Part shown: one piece after another, positions 1 to 12,930 of the stretch
How the letters are laid out: each line of letters opens with the position of its first letter
Numbering within the stretch: position 1 is the first letter of the stretch
Source: Eucommia ulmoides
Taxonomy: Eukaryota; Streptophyta; Magnoliopsida; Garryales; Eucommiaceae
NCBI GenBank assembly: GCA_016647705.1
Contig: CM028334.1
Coordinates: forward strand, 5,084,046 to 5,148,045
DNA: 64,000 nucleotides
Reading direction: 5' to 3'
The notes under the pieces: generated by a model
The model's database searches: none
The model's input: the letters and a program-made list of their open reading frames with translations, nothing else
Told to the model about the DNA's origin: nothing
Position numbers and translations under genes: made by a program

Positions 1-1655
1 CCTTCAATGAAGGGACTCAAAAGCTTATGATTAGAGGATCATTAAGCCAGACTATGGTTAAAGAGATCAGCGAGTTGCTCCAAAAGAACCTGGACATCTT
101 TACCTGGGCTCTTGAAGATATGAAGGGAATTAGTCCAGATGTTGTGGTGCATCGCCTGGATATATCTAGGTCGTACCCTCCTGTCCGGCAGAAAATAAGG
201 ACTTTCAGTCCTAAGAAAGAGCAAGTGATTGAAGCCAAAGTAAAGAGACTGTTCTTCATTGGCCAAATCAGAGAAGTGATGAACCCGAAGTAGCTGGCCA
301 ATCCAGTTTTAGTAAAAAATAAAATAGAAAATGGAGGATGTGTGTGGACTTCACCGATCTTAATCAAGCATGCCCGAAAGACTACTATCCGATGCCAAGG
401 ATAGACCAGATGGTCGATGCAACAGCTGGGCACCAACGCTTGATTATGATAGATGCTTATGCAGGCTACAATCATATTTGTATGGATCAGTAGGATAAGG
501 AAAGGAAATCATTCATTACGCCAAAAGGTGCTTACTGTTATAAAGTAATACCATTTGGATTGAGAAATACAGGCGCTACTTACCAGCGGCTGGTAAACCG
601 TATCTTTCAAGATCAGATTGGGGTTACCATGGAGGTCTATATAGACGATATGCTCGTTAAAAGCTCCAGGAAAGAGGATCACCTGAGTCATGTGGCTAAG
701 GCTTTTGATGTGCTAAGGAAATACAATATGAAACTGAACCCAGAAAAATGTGTATTTGGGGTTTCATCTGGCAAATTCCTGGGTTTTGTGGTTAATCAAT
801 CCGGCATTATAGTGGATTTAGGGCAGATAGAAGTTGTAAAAAAATCTCGAATCTCCTGCAACTATAAGAGAAGTTCAGGTGTTCACTGGTAGATTAGCGG
901 CGCTGAACAGATTCATCTCGAAATTTAGTGATAGGTGTGCTCCTTTTTTCAAAAAATTGAAGGGAAATAAAACATTTCAATGAGATGATGACTGTGAGAG
1001 TGTTCTTTAATCCATTAAAGAATACCTGGGCTCAGTCGAGATGTTGGTTAAAGTAAACCGAGGAGAAGAACTGAGTCTCTATTTGGCGGTGACACCTGTG
1101 GCAGTCAGCGCTGTGCTAGTCCAAGAACTTGCAGGAGGGCAAAGACCGGTGTACTACATCAGCATGTCACTAGTTCCAGCATAAACTCGTTATACGGAGT
1201 TGGAAAAGTTAGCCTTGGCTTTGGTAATTGCAGCTCGAAAGCTCAGGCCATATTTTTAGGTGCATGTGATTAATGTGTTGACCTCGTACCCACTCAGAGT
1301 GATAATGCATAAGCCAGAGGCTTCAGGTCGTCTTATGAAATGGGTTGTATAACTTGGTGAATTCTTCATCAAGTACAAGCCTAGAGTAGCAATCAATGGA
1401 CAAATATTGACGGACTTCAATGCGGAGTTAATCCCCCTATTAAATAAAGAAACGACTGCCCTATCCATTGCCCCATGGAAGTTATAGGTTGATGGCGCTT
1501 CAAACATGAAGGAGTGTGGTGTGAGAAAAAAGATGGGGGCCCAACATTTGGAGGTGAAATCTGACTCCCAACTGGTTGTCAATCAAATTAACGGATTGTT
1601 CATCATTAATGGAGAAAGGCTACGGCTTTACGCTGAAAAAGTCAAAAAGCTAGCC
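1..1655 (+). pseudogene. TAT-1 pol remains: reverse transcriptase and RNase H
   Basis: Frames at 27-293 and 560-892 read as gypsy reverse transcriptase. The second carries the GATYQRLVNRIF block followed by the catalytic YIDDMLVKS block. RNase H-like text follows at about 1040-1480. A second RNase H-like stretch with KSDSQLVVNQINGLF starts at about 1506 and runs up to the inserted element at 1656. The double RNase H is the reason for placing this in the Tat lineage. No intact polyprotein remains. Confidence 0.8.
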
Positions 1656-3165
1656 TGTAACGACCTAGTTTCCCAAGGCCGCCACTTGACTTCTCCTATA
1701 GAGAATTTTACTCTCTATATTTCATCATTTATAAATAAATTTGAATTATTAATAATTCCACCCCGATTCTACTATGTAACGACCCGATTTCTCAGGACCG
1801 TCATGTGATTTCTCCCTATGGAGAATTAACACTAAACCGAATAACCGATAATCTATTTCGTGTAAATCTGAGAAACTTTACAAATTACGACAACAATTAT
1901 AATTATCGAAGATGATAATCTTACTAAATAATCAATATTTTAATTATAGAAAATCTGATAAATTTTACACCTGACGACGATAATTAGAATTATCAAATTT
2001 TCAAGTCGATTTTACAATGGTAAATATTAATTATCATTATTATAAATAGAAATTCTAATATAAAACACTAAAATTGCCACTAATAGCTACTAATATACTA
2101 GTATATGCCCGGTATAATCACCGTATCATTATAATTGAGAATTCTACTCTAGTTATGGGCCATAATATGGAATGTGATTATACAGTGTCCAATTATTGCC
2201 ATATATTGTTCATATAATGCAATATATGTATTAAACTATAACATTATTATATGTCCCTGTTGGTATAATGTCCCAGGTGGTGTATGGTTGTAATATTCGG
2301 CCCTGTAAATTCTCAAATTTCAATAATTAGAAATTCAAATGTAATTTTGATTATCGAATTCATCCATCTAGTTTTACAACATTAAATAATAAATACAATT
2401 TTTACAAATAGAAATTCGATTAAAATTCTCAGCGCCGTTTCACTCTCGCCGGCCCTGCAATTAAAACTATGGGGTTGTGAGCCAACGTTCAGTAGAACTC
2501 TAACCCATCTAATACGTGTATTTAATTAACGCGAAAAATAAAACACCTTAACATGATTTTTACATAATCACAATTATTTCATAAAATTTAACAGTTAAAA
2601 TTCCATAACAATAACAATATAAATCACACAATAGAAAAATTAAATACATGTATTAAAAGAGTTAGAAATTCTATCTGAAATTCGAGCCAAAATCTGAACT
2701 GAAAGCGTATAGATTTTTTCGTCATAGTGTTCTTACTAAAAAAAACTCAAACTATATGTATTATATCCTCATCTCCATATATATATATATATATATATTA
2801 TTTTATATCTTGATTACTCAACACACACATTGGTTAGTTTATAGAATTTTCTTATATTATTATTATTATTATATGGCTCATGTGATTTTCTTCTTTAAAA
2901 AGGAAATCATGTGAGCCGTTTATTTATTTATTTACATAAATATCCCCTTAGAATAAAGAAAATATTAATTATATTCTAAAATTCTTAAAAGTATATTTTA
3001 AATAGCACATCAGTTCCAAAATTTCTAAAATCAATTTAAAATAAATATTTAACTCCAAAAATTATCGAATATCATTTATACCATAAATTCGTAAAACAGT
3101 TCAAAAAATATTAAACTTTTATATAAAATAATAATTTCAAAAATATAAATTTTCGGGGTATTACA
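1656..3165 (-). mobile_element. DEL-1: single-LTR unit of a Tekay/Del-like gypsy family, with doubled end
   Basis: The unit is flanked by an exact 5-bp duplication TAGCC (1651-1655 and 3166-3170) and has TG...CA ends. Read on the - strand it starts TGTAATACC. One full LTR ends at 1776 with GGGTCGTTACA. A degenerate tRNA-Met primer-site-like stretch, a spacer of about 50 bases and a second short copy of the LTR end follow, finishing at 1656. It splits the second RNase H of TAT-1, so it is younger than that element. It has no coding capacity. The copy at 61772-63266 has the same layout. Confidence 0.75.
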
Positions 3166-4590
3166 TAGCCTCCTTATTTCAGATCTGCAATTTTGAGGCC
3201 ATCCCAAGGGCTGAAAATAGCAGGGTAGATGCCTTGTCAGTATTAGCCTCTACTTTGGGGGCAAATTAGAAATCTAAACTGGTGGAATTCCTTAATCAAC
3301 CAACCCCAGTTAGCTAATGTGCATACATAGGCCAGTTGGATCAAGAAGTAGACTGGCGAACTCCTATAGTTCAGTACTTGAAGGAGAGAATTATGCCAGA
3401 AAACAACGACACCGTCAGGAAGGTCTTATACAAATCGTCAAGGTATGTGTTAACCAACGATAAATTATATAGACGATCGTTTTCTCAGCCGTTGTTATTT
3501 TGTTTAGGACCCAAAGAAGTAATGTATGTTCTCCAAGAAATACATAAAGGAGTTTGTGGAAACCACCCAGGGGGTAGAATCTTGGTACACAAAGTAATCA
3601 GAGTAGGGTGCTACTAACCAACTATGCAAGCTGACGCGTAAGAGTATGTCAGAAAGTGCGACAAATGACAACAATTTTCCAACGACATTAAAGTTCTTGC
3701 TCAACAACAAACTCCAATAATCAGTCCCTGGCCATTTGCTCAGTGGAACATGGATGTGTTGGGTCCGTTTGCACCAGCACCTAAGAACAAAAAATACCTA
3801 CTGGTGATAATTGATTATTTTACCAAATGAGTCGAAGTAGAAGCATTCGCAACAATGGGAGAGAATAAAGTAAAGAATTTTCTTTGGAAGAACATCATCT
3901 GTTGTTTTGGCATTCCAACGATTCTCATTTCTGATAATGGGACACCCTTTACCGGTGGTAAATTCGCTTAGATGTGCAATGAGCTAAAGATACAACATCG
4001 AACGTCCAGTCCAGCGTATCCACAAGCCAACGAACAAGTTAAGGTGACAAATCGCTGTATCAAAGAGGCACTTAAAAAGCAATTAGATGATGCCAAAGAA
4101 AAGTGGGTAGAAAAATTCCCAGGAGTTTTATGGGCACACCGTACCACCCCAACGTCTACAACTAGAGAAACACCCTTCTCCATAACTTATAGAACTGGAG
4201 CTGTCGTTCCAGTGGAGATAGGGATGCCAACCAGAAAAGATAATAGGGTCAACTTGGTGGAAAACGAAGAACTCATACGAGAAGAGATGGACCAGTTGGA
4301 AAAGAAGCGAGACAGGGCACTAATGCGGATGGCAGCTTATAAGTGAAGGATGACGCGAATGTTCAATGTCCGTCCAAGATACTTCACCATTGTAGATCTG
4401 GTACTTCGGCGGGTAATGTCTCACTACCCAGAAGCTCGCTTGGGAAAGCTTACTCCAAACTGGGAAGACCCTTATCGTGTAACCAAAGTAAACAGATCAG
4501 GAACTTATTGGCTTAAAGACCTTGATTGAGTAGCTATCCCCGGGCCTTGGAACATCTCCCATCTGCGTAAGTATTTCATATGAATTCTTA
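3166..4590 (+). pseudogene. TAT-1 pol remains: end of RNase H, linker and integrase
   Basis: The pol text resumes right after the inserted element. An open stretch at 3336-3617 holds the end of the linker and the integrase zinc-binding region (HKGVCGNHPGG). The integrase core follows, with WNMDVLGPF near 3750 and ISDNGTPF near 3930. A second open stretch at 3972-4346 holds HRTTPTSTTRETPFSITY and the downstream GAVVPVEIGMPT block typical of Tat integrases. The C-terminal end (YWLKD, then PWNISHLRKYF) finishes near 4580. Broken. Confidence 0.8.
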
Positions 4591-4799
4591 ATCATTTAAT
4601 CTGAATTTCTATTTTTGATTCAGTATTTTGAGATCATTATCTTTTGTTTTGAGAAAACACTTTAAATAAAAGAGATAAATTTTCTCTCCTTTAAATTTAC
4701 GATTTTGCTTTACTACATTTTGGAATTTTATAACACTTAATGAATCAAAGTAAGTATGCCACAAATAACTAGGCCGCTCAGCTCAGCAAACAACTAAGT

Positions 4800-5817
4800 T
4801 GTAACGATCCGGTTTCCCAAGGCCGTCACGTGATTTCTCCCTAAAGAGAATTAATAATAAATCGAATATCTGATAATTTATTTCATATAAATTCGAGAAA
4901 TTTTACAACTACGACGACAGTTATAATTATCGATTTTAAATTTTACAATATGATGACAATAACTATACTCAATTTATCGAATTAATTTTTACAACGACAA
5001 ATATTAACTACAATTATTACAAATAGAAATTTTAGTATAATTCATGTCACTGTTTCACTCTCATCAGTTTTGCAAGCAAAACTGTGGGATTGTGAGTTAG
5101 GGCTCAGTAGAATTTTAACCCATCTAATACGTGCATTTAATCAAAACACGAATAAACACATAAGCGTATATCCCACATAATTTTTACATAATACGTGGTT
5201 ACAATATCTCATGCAAAATAACAATTATCACCATAATAACATAATTCACATAATACATGAGAAAATTAAATGCATATATTAGAAGAGTTAGAAATTCTAC
5301 CCAAAATTCGAAATCGAACTAGAACTAGAACAGTTTTCTCACTCCAAACACCGCAGCAATTTCATATATATATGTAAATATAAAACCTAAGGATCATTAT
5401 TATTCTCTTTCCAAAAGTCGCAGTAAGTTCTCATATGTATGCAAAGGCTTGTTGTTGTTGTTATTATTATTATTATTATTATTATAAAAACTTAACACGT
5501 GTCATATATATATTATATATAAACACAAGGTCAATATCGTTTCCTTCTATATGAAGGAAATGATATTGATCATTAATTCATTAATTTATTTGTATAATAT
5601 CCCCTTAAAATAAAAATATTAATTATACTCTAAAATTCTTAAAAATATATTTTAAATAATACAATAGTCCCAAAATAATTAAAAATTAATTTAAAATTAA
5701 TATTTAACCCCAAAGAATTATCGGATATTATTTATACCACAAATTTATAAAATCATCCCAAAAATATTAAACTTATATAAAATAATATTTTTAAATATAA
5801 ACTTTCGAGGTATTACA
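4800..5817 (-). repeat. DEL-2 3' LTR
   Basis: Long terminal repeat of 1018 bases pairing with 8239-9235. It carries a TTG/TTA trinucleotide run near 5450-5485 that differs in length from the run in the other LTR. Confidence 0.85.
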
Positions 5818-8238
5818 ATCTGCTCTCCTTAAATAAATTTCATCCTCGAAATTTTATTAAAAACAATAATAATTACAAATCGCACCGTAAAGTCATGTTA
5901 GTCACACTCAGTTAAAGGATAATAATGAAAAGTCATTACCATGCTTTCGTTGTGCTATTCTAATAGAAGTAGCAATAATATCTATACAAAAATTTTTGAT
6001 AAAATCTCAACAATCATTCTACACTCTAATCCTACCTATCGTTAGTAGTGGACCAATATCTATTTGAGTTATTTTTACCGGTACACTGTCTTTGTAATAT
6101 AAAAATATTTTATGAATCAAGTATTTTTATCAAAATCCATTTTTCAATAAAATATAGCCACATTGGGCAATATCCAAATCCCAACAAAAATATCATGGTA
6201 ATAGAACAACCGAATTTAAATCAATTGGTCAACTCACTTGTCTATAATAAAATAACATACTTCCTTACCAGCCATAGGATTGTTTTACCTCACGATCAAG
6301 AGTTATCATATTTACCCTGCAGGACTTGTCTGACAGGTAACAACATATATAATATATCCACCCTGCAGAACTTTCCTGACAGGTAACAACATATATTTAC
6401 ATCTCGCAGGACATGCCCTCCTGACGAGAAGACAACTATCGTATAGCAGGATAATAAAAATCATTTTTCACCTTTAAAATTTTACTTAATCTATTAATAA
6501 TCATAAAACGGTCCATTTTCATCAACATTTTTTTTTTCCACAATTTAATACAAAAATATAATTTGACGATTTATATAGAAGACAGTAAACACATTTTTAA
6601 ACCAATCACCTTTTCAAAACTTATCTTATGGTCCACGGCTAACATGACACTAACTCAGTCTCGCTTTACTTACAATAGGTAAGTTGCATTAATCTAACGC
6701 CATCTAAGATGTTAATATGTTCAAGTTGAAATTGTAGGGGCCAAAGTGAAATTTAAAAGTAATGTAATTTTATCTATTAGTCTACATAAAATAAAAAAGA
6801 AAACAGACAATCGGAGGAGGATAAAGAATGTAACATGCACGAATGGCCTTTACAATGTAGACTATTCTGAAAGGATGACCTTCTTGTGTCATTCATTTCC
6901 TTCTTAGTGTGGGGGATGGGGGTCACTAGGTCGACCGACTCATGTGCATGGTTGTACCCTTGCAATGAGAATTAAATAGCAACTATGTAAAAGATAAAGA
7001 AGCATCACTTTCTATTAAACTTTACGTGTAAGTTGTCAAATGTCAAGAAAATATATGTTGTCAAAGAATTGAAGAAGTTTTTTTGTTTTCTTCTTCTATT
7101 TGGAGGTTGAGTGGGGGTGGGAGATTAGTAAGGATCCAACAATTTAAATGGAGGGATGACAAGGCTCAAGGACCGTGAGGTGTGAGTGTCTAAAGCCAAA
7201 GGGTTTGATCAGATTAGGGTAGCAATCATTTACTTTTATACCATCGGTCAATTATATAGGATTTAAGGAAAAAACATGCAGAATTTCCTTGTTTCCTTAT
7301 TTTAGCTCCTTAACCGTCATTTATCTTTTTCACTCAACTTGACACCCAAACTTACTAGTAACTTTCAAAAACTTGCAATGCTTAGGCTTGGTTCATATAC
7401 CACATAAACTTATTTCAAATTCAATAATTTGCTAGATGATGAAGATGCATAACTCCTACACTTGAAGAACACACCCTATTCTTAGAAAGTTTAAACTCTT
7501 CCCTCATAACCATCCATTAGCATTAGCACATTGTGCTTCAAAAACATGTATTCCTTTTTTCTATTCTAAAATGTATAACATTAGCATTAAATGCTTGCAC
7601 TACTTCTCTATATGCATTTCAATTAAGCATTGTGTTTTTACCCTCATACATTGAGTTCCGTTCTAATGATCCTTTGAGAACAATTCAGGTCAAATTATTT
7701 AAGTCTGCTTGTTTTACACTCTCCTCTTCAGTTAGCTTCCACATTATAACTCAACTATCTATCAACTATGAAAAGGGAAAAAAAAAAGAAAAGAAATATT
7801 AGGTGGATTTCCAAAAAGAATCTTAGATGGATTTTCCTAGACTTCAATGACATCTTCACTTCTTCAGTACACTGCCACGGCAAAATGACCACCAACCTTT
7901 CCGAAGTTGTCTTATCTGCTTTTTCAATAGTATAGCTTTTAAAAATGATATCCACATACCTATCAAACTAATCATGGATCATGCGCCTCCCAAGTGAATT
8001 AAAGCAAACTCTATCGAACACATTCCAATAATAAGAAACAAAAATGTAGTACAAAAAAAATTCCATATAGACCCTACTAAGTAATTTACCGTTGTATTTT
8101 GCAAAGACATACCATAGGTATCTATAATTTGGATGAAATAGAGATATATTTTTTTTTTAAGTATTACTTCACTTATTATAAGTAATGGGTACCACAATCC
8201 AAATCTAGGGCGGTTGCAAACCTGGCTCTGATACCACC
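5818..8238 (-). other. DEL-2 interior, no coding domain seen
   Basis: These 2.4 kb lie between the LTRs. I recognise no gag, protease, RT or integrase motif. A short direct repeat of about 47 bases built on CCCTGCAG...CTGACAGGTAACAACA occurs at about 6313 and 6360. The right edge is the primer-binding site and the left edge the polypurine tract. The element would depend on proteins of a related autonomous copy. Confidence 0.6.
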
Positions 8239-8923
8239 TGTAACGACCCGGTTTGCCAAGGCCGCTAAAGAATTTCTCTCTAAGGAGAATTAATACTAAA
8301 CCGAATAACCGATAATTTATTTCGTATAAATTCGAGAAATTTTACAACTACGGCGACAGTTATAATTATCAATTTAAATTTATGATGACAATAATTATAC
8401 TTAGTTTATTGAGTCAATTTTTACAACGATAAATATTAACTACAATTATTACAAATATAAATTCTAGTATAATTCTTGTCGCCATTTCACTCCCACCGGC
8501 CATGCAACCAAAACTGTGGGATTGTGAGTTAGAGCTCAGTAGAATTTTAACCCCTTTAATACGTACATTTAATCAAAACACGAATAAACACATAAGCATG
8601 TATCCCACATAATTTTTACATAATACATGGTCACAATATCTCATGCAAAATAGCAATTATCACCATAATAACATAATTCACACAATACATGAGAAAATTA
8701 AGTACATATATTAGAAGAGTTATAAATTCTACCCGAAATTCGAAGCTGAAATCGAATCAGAATAGTTTTCTCACTCCAAACGCCGCAGCAATTTCATATG
8801 TATATATATATATATAAAAACCTAAGGATCATTATTATTCTCTTTCCAAAAACCGCAGTAAGTTCTCATATATATGCAAAGGCTTATTGTTATTGTTGTG
8901 GTTATTATTATTATTATTATTAC

Positions 8924-8954
<31 letters not shown>

Positions 8955-9235
8955 ATAATAATAATAACCTAACACGTGTCATATATATATTATATAAATT
9001 ATTCATTAATTTATTTATTTGTATAATATTCTTTTAAAAAAAAAATTAATTATACTCCAAAATTCTTAAAAGTATATTTTAAATAATACAATAGTCTCAA
9101 AATAATTTAAAATTAATATGTAACCCCAAAGAATTATCAGATATTATTTATACCACAAATTTATAAAATCGTCCCAAAAATATTAAACTTATATAAAATA
9201 ATATTTTCAAATATATAAACTTTCACGGTATTACA
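8239..9235 (-). repeat. DEL-2 5' LTR
   Basis: Long terminal repeat of 997 bases. It contains a long TTA run at 8902-8950 followed by an ATA run to 8967. Together these form a near-perfect AT palindrome that may be length-variable. Confidence 0.85.
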
Positions 9236-9440
9236 TGAGTTCTTTAACTCAGAGTTTAACTGAGCAGGTAAACTCAACACTCAACTAAGCAGCTCAGTCC
9301 AACAAATAACTGAGTTCTCTAACTCAGAGTTTAACTGAGCAAGTAAGCTTAACACTCAACTGGGCAGCTCAGCCCAACAAATAACTGGGTTATCTAAATC
9401 AGAGTTTAACTGAGCATGTAAGCTCAGCACCTAACTAAGT
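9236..9440 (+). repeat. 75-bp tandem array in TAT-1 3' region
   Basis: Units begin near 9246, 9321 and 9396 with AACTCAGAGTTTAACTGAGC or a close variant, so the period is 75 bases and there are about 2.7 copies. The array is rich in CTGAGC/GCTCAG. Part of a unit is left at about 4768-4799, on the other side of DEL-2, so DEL-2 landed inside the array. Confidence 0.8.
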
Positions 9441-9539
9441 GCCTCACCCCAGCATCAGTTGATCAATTTCAAAAACGCATTTCTGCTTGCAACTCAAAAT
9501 TTGTTTTCATTTAGCAAATATCCATGATAAGCTACGCTT

Positions 9540-12423
9540 TGGTTGATATTTTTTGCTCATCTCAACATCTTTCAGTTCATCCTTCAGTTTGAAAAGATGA
9601 GAGATGGCCTGAAAGTGTGTTGCCTCCATGGCGGCAAAGACCGCAGAAGCTTCCTCAAGGGACGCAAGTGTGGATGTTCCTCCTTAGCAGTTTTGGCAGT
9701 TAGCATCAAGGAACGAAAGCGTTCCCCCAACTCAATCCCATTGCATTTTTTGGTTTGGATCTTAGCGAATGTAGAAGGGTCAGTCCACAAGGAGGATCCC
9801 ATGACTGTCGGAGGTAAGAAAGAAGAAGAAAGAATTCTTGAAAAACCCAAGTTGGATGCAAAAGAATTTTTTTTTTTAAAAGCGTGAAAAATGATAACTT
9901 CTGCTTTGGCTTTAAATAGCCAAACAAGCAAGGATAGAGAAGAAAATGAAATGTCAAAAAGTACGCATTAAATGTGCGAATGACGTGTACTGATAAAAAA
10001 ACGTACTGCAATTATCACAAAATCCTCGAAACTTAAAGCAACGGATATTGTTCAAATACAGGTTATGATGATAAAGTATGGTCATTTCTAAAAATTAATT
10101 ACAAATGTGCAAAAAGGAAAGTTGAAAAGACAACAAGAAAGTTCATAGAGTAGTGCTCTAATCAGTGGCGTGTGGTTGGTCTGAAATCTACGCGGCAGTA
10201 ACGTTAGCCACCGAGGCTTGGTTCAGGTTTTGAGCTAAGATTTCCACTAGCACTTCAGCTGCCATTATGGGAAATTCTTCTTCATCCCCAACACTCATAT
10301 CCTTGCCTTCCTTAGCTTTTTCTCTTTCCGCACTGTCTTCAAGCTCCACCGCCAAGAAGGAAAGATCCAAATCAGGGAATTCCTCTGCAACTCGCTTTAG
10401 GTAGTAGGAGAAGTCGACCTTCTGAAGATTCTTTAACTCTCCTTTGAAGTGGTTCCAAAGCGTTTCAGTGTCCTTTTGGGCTTTACTGATCATGGCAGAT
10501 AGCTCGGCTGTCAGGTAATTGTTTTCAGATTGAAGTTGCTTGAGAGCGATATTTTTTTCTTGAAGTGCGTCATCCTTGGTCTGGAGGGCAGTAACTTTAT
10601 CCTTGAGGTCAGCATCCTTTTGGTCAATTATTAGGCGAGCTGAGACAAGTTCGTCAGATAAGATACGGGCATCTTCCCTTAAAGACGAGCACTCTCTTTT
10701 GGCAGCAGTAACCTCTTACCTGAGCTCGCTATTCTTTAAGCAGAAGAGCGCATTGCTCTTTTGAAGGGTCTCTCTTTGCTCGTTAGTAGAATGCAGCTCT
10801 GCTCTATACTACTCTTGGGAAGATCTAGCCAGTGCAAGATCTGTAGCGAGGCTTAACTTCTCATTCTCCAGGGTTTAGTTATTTACCTCTAGTTTATTGA
10901 ACTCAATCATCTAACGCATCAGTTGGGCATCCATCTCATTCTCATCCTCAGCGCAGTTGACTAAGGTAGAGGACATGTGCATGCACTACAACAGTAGAAC
11001 CATTAATAGAGTGATCAACCAAGCAGTTTGAAAAAAATTGAACAGAGTAGTAACAATTGTATAATTACCTGGAGAAGAGCACATATTACCATACGAAATA
11101 TTTCGGGTATGGTTTTACCATCTGTTCTCTTCTTACCTTTGTCCCAGTACTGTTCATATAAAAACTTGATGGCGTCATAAAAAATAGCATGGCAACCAGG
11201 GATAAAGGGTCCAACTTCATCAATGAGTTGACACATTTGTTGTTTTGTCATGCCTCGCCCATTGGAAGTTCTCTGATTAGAGGCAAGAGCTGGAGAGGTC
11301 TAATGACTGATGGAAGGAGGATCGACAACAGAAATGTCTACTGATCTTGAAATATATTCTGGTTCCTCATATCCTTGTCCACTGGGAGTAACCAGAGATG
11401 GGACTGTGACCGAAATTATTCTCTGCCTACGAATACTTAGAGGCTAAGAATCATCATCTGACATCTCAACATCTGGTTCAACATAATGGACTTCTGGGAT
11501 GGTAGGAGGTTTAGAAGGCTGGGAGGTTGCCAAATTGACGGCGGTAGGCTGTGTTGATGGCTGCCAGTCTTCTGGGCAAGCTTCTTAGCTGACCTCTTTC
11601 TCTTCTTAGTACCAATCTGATGTTGGGCCAATTCATTAAAGCGGGAAAGATCCATTTCAGGCTTGTCAAATGGATGATAAGATAATTCTCTGTAAGAGCG
11701 CACTGCTGGGACCATCTTCTCAATTCTTCCTTAATTTTGGAAGTGAGGCCAAGGTTTCGACAAGCACTATCACCTGCATTTGAAATCCCCGAAAGAAAAT
11801 TATTATCATTTGATAGAATTTCAAACAAGAAACGGATTGGTAGGTGAAATGACGTGAAATTACTTGGGGGTACTGAAGTGCCTCAACACGATTGAGGGCT
11901 GCCCCATCTTTTCAAGAATGAATTCCCAATCACCAGAGAAAAAAATGTACCATGGTTGCCAGTTCCTTACTTTAGCTAGAAGATCAGTGAGAAACGAAAA
12001 CCTTTTGGGAATTTAAAGGTAGCACCTTTGGGTACTGTTTTGAAATTTGAGGCGTCCAATACTCCTAATCATGTCAACGGTGAGGGGTGCTTCATTTATT
12101 CTAACAAGGGTTATAGCGCCCATAATTTGGTGCAAACTGTTCGAAGTTAACTGGGCAAGAGTAATCTCCATTTGACTGAACAAATTACGAAGTAATGAGG
12201 AGAAATGGAGAGTAAGTCCATACTCAGACATCCAAAGATAGAAGCATATTTCGTTCGCCTTAGCCTCTTAAGGACGTTCGTTCACAAACAGAACCCTAAT
12301 TAACACCAACGAAGGAATGTTATATTGCTCCCTAAATGGTGTAAGCCGTTCCTATAGAAATTTGCTCACACCATGATCCTCCTTGTTTTCTGAAAGATTA
12401 GAGGACTGAGCAGTCTGAGCCAT
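9540..12423 (-). pseudogene. TAT-1 antisense gene remnant (PF04195-like)
   Basis: Several open stretches on the - strand (12423 downward, 12231-12013, 11828-11511, 11251-11015, 10493-10188, 9931-9584) lie between integrase and 3' LTR, opposite to pol. The piece at 12231-12013 (SEYGLTLHFSSLLRNLF, then LAQLTSNSLHQIMG) resembles the plant 'putative gypsy type transposon' domain (PF04195) as I remember it. The later part is acidic and coiled-coil-like. Antisense genes at this place are known in Retand-type Tat elements and their role is unknown. Broken in several places. Confidence 0.6.
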
Positions 12424-12930
12424 CGTCGTTTGTTCTATTATAGGATTCGAATACAACCAGCCTCAGCAGGGCTATTCGACTGACTCAATGACATTTTGCG
12501 ATAACGCAAGCAACAATCAAAATGCAAAAGAAATATAAAGAATCAAAGTGCTACTGAAGGATTAAAGCAAAAACTTACGCGAAATAGAAGTGATCTTTCG
12601 CTTCTCTTCTCTTGAATCGTCGCAAATGTCAAGAGGACAAATGATACAGAAAAATTTCCGCTCATAGTTGACAAAGGCATTAAGCCTTAAATGGGTCGGA
12701 TCGGGTATGAATTTTAGTCCGTAACAAACAGACCTAATGGATTATCTAGACCGAAGCATGATAGGCCCATTTGGGTGGTCACCTCGATGATCTTTTGAGC
12801 AAGATTTGCGGCCCCATAAGGAGACCCGTATTTGGGTATATCCAAACCCACAGTGTTAGAGGCCAAGAAACTAACAAATTAGCCCAATCTGAACGACTCC
12901 ACTACACTTGAGAAGATAAACCAGATTAAC

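Larger units (their letters stand above)
4800..9235 (-). mobile_element. DEL-2: non-autonomous Tekay/Del-like LTR element, both LTRs present
   Basis: Two direct LTRs bound a 2.4 kb interior: 3' LTR 4800-5817 and 5' LTR 8239-9235, read on the - strand (TGTAATACC...CGTTACA). The primer-binding site is TGGTATCAGAGCC, complementary to the initiator tRNA-Met, at 8236-8224, two bases from the 5' LTR. A purine tract (TAAGGAGAGCAGAT) touches the 3' LTR at 5831-5818. Flanks TAAGT (4795-4799) and TGAGT (9236-9240) fit a 5-bp target duplication with one later change. No gag or pol is recognisable inside. By eye the LTRs differ at very roughly one base in ten, suggesting several million years. Confidence 0.85.

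Noticed and set aside
6290-6430. CRISPR-like spaced repeat (CCCTGCAG...CTGACAGG)
   Set aside because: Only two to three degenerate copies inside a plant retroelement; no array, leader or cas gene.
8798-9037. A 79-codon frame with a long tyrosine run
   Set aside because: Translation of the TTA microsatellite within an LTR; not a protein.
9543-9887. A 114-codon frame on +
   Set aside because: It is the shadow of the antisense gene remnant of TAT-1 and has no recognisable motif.
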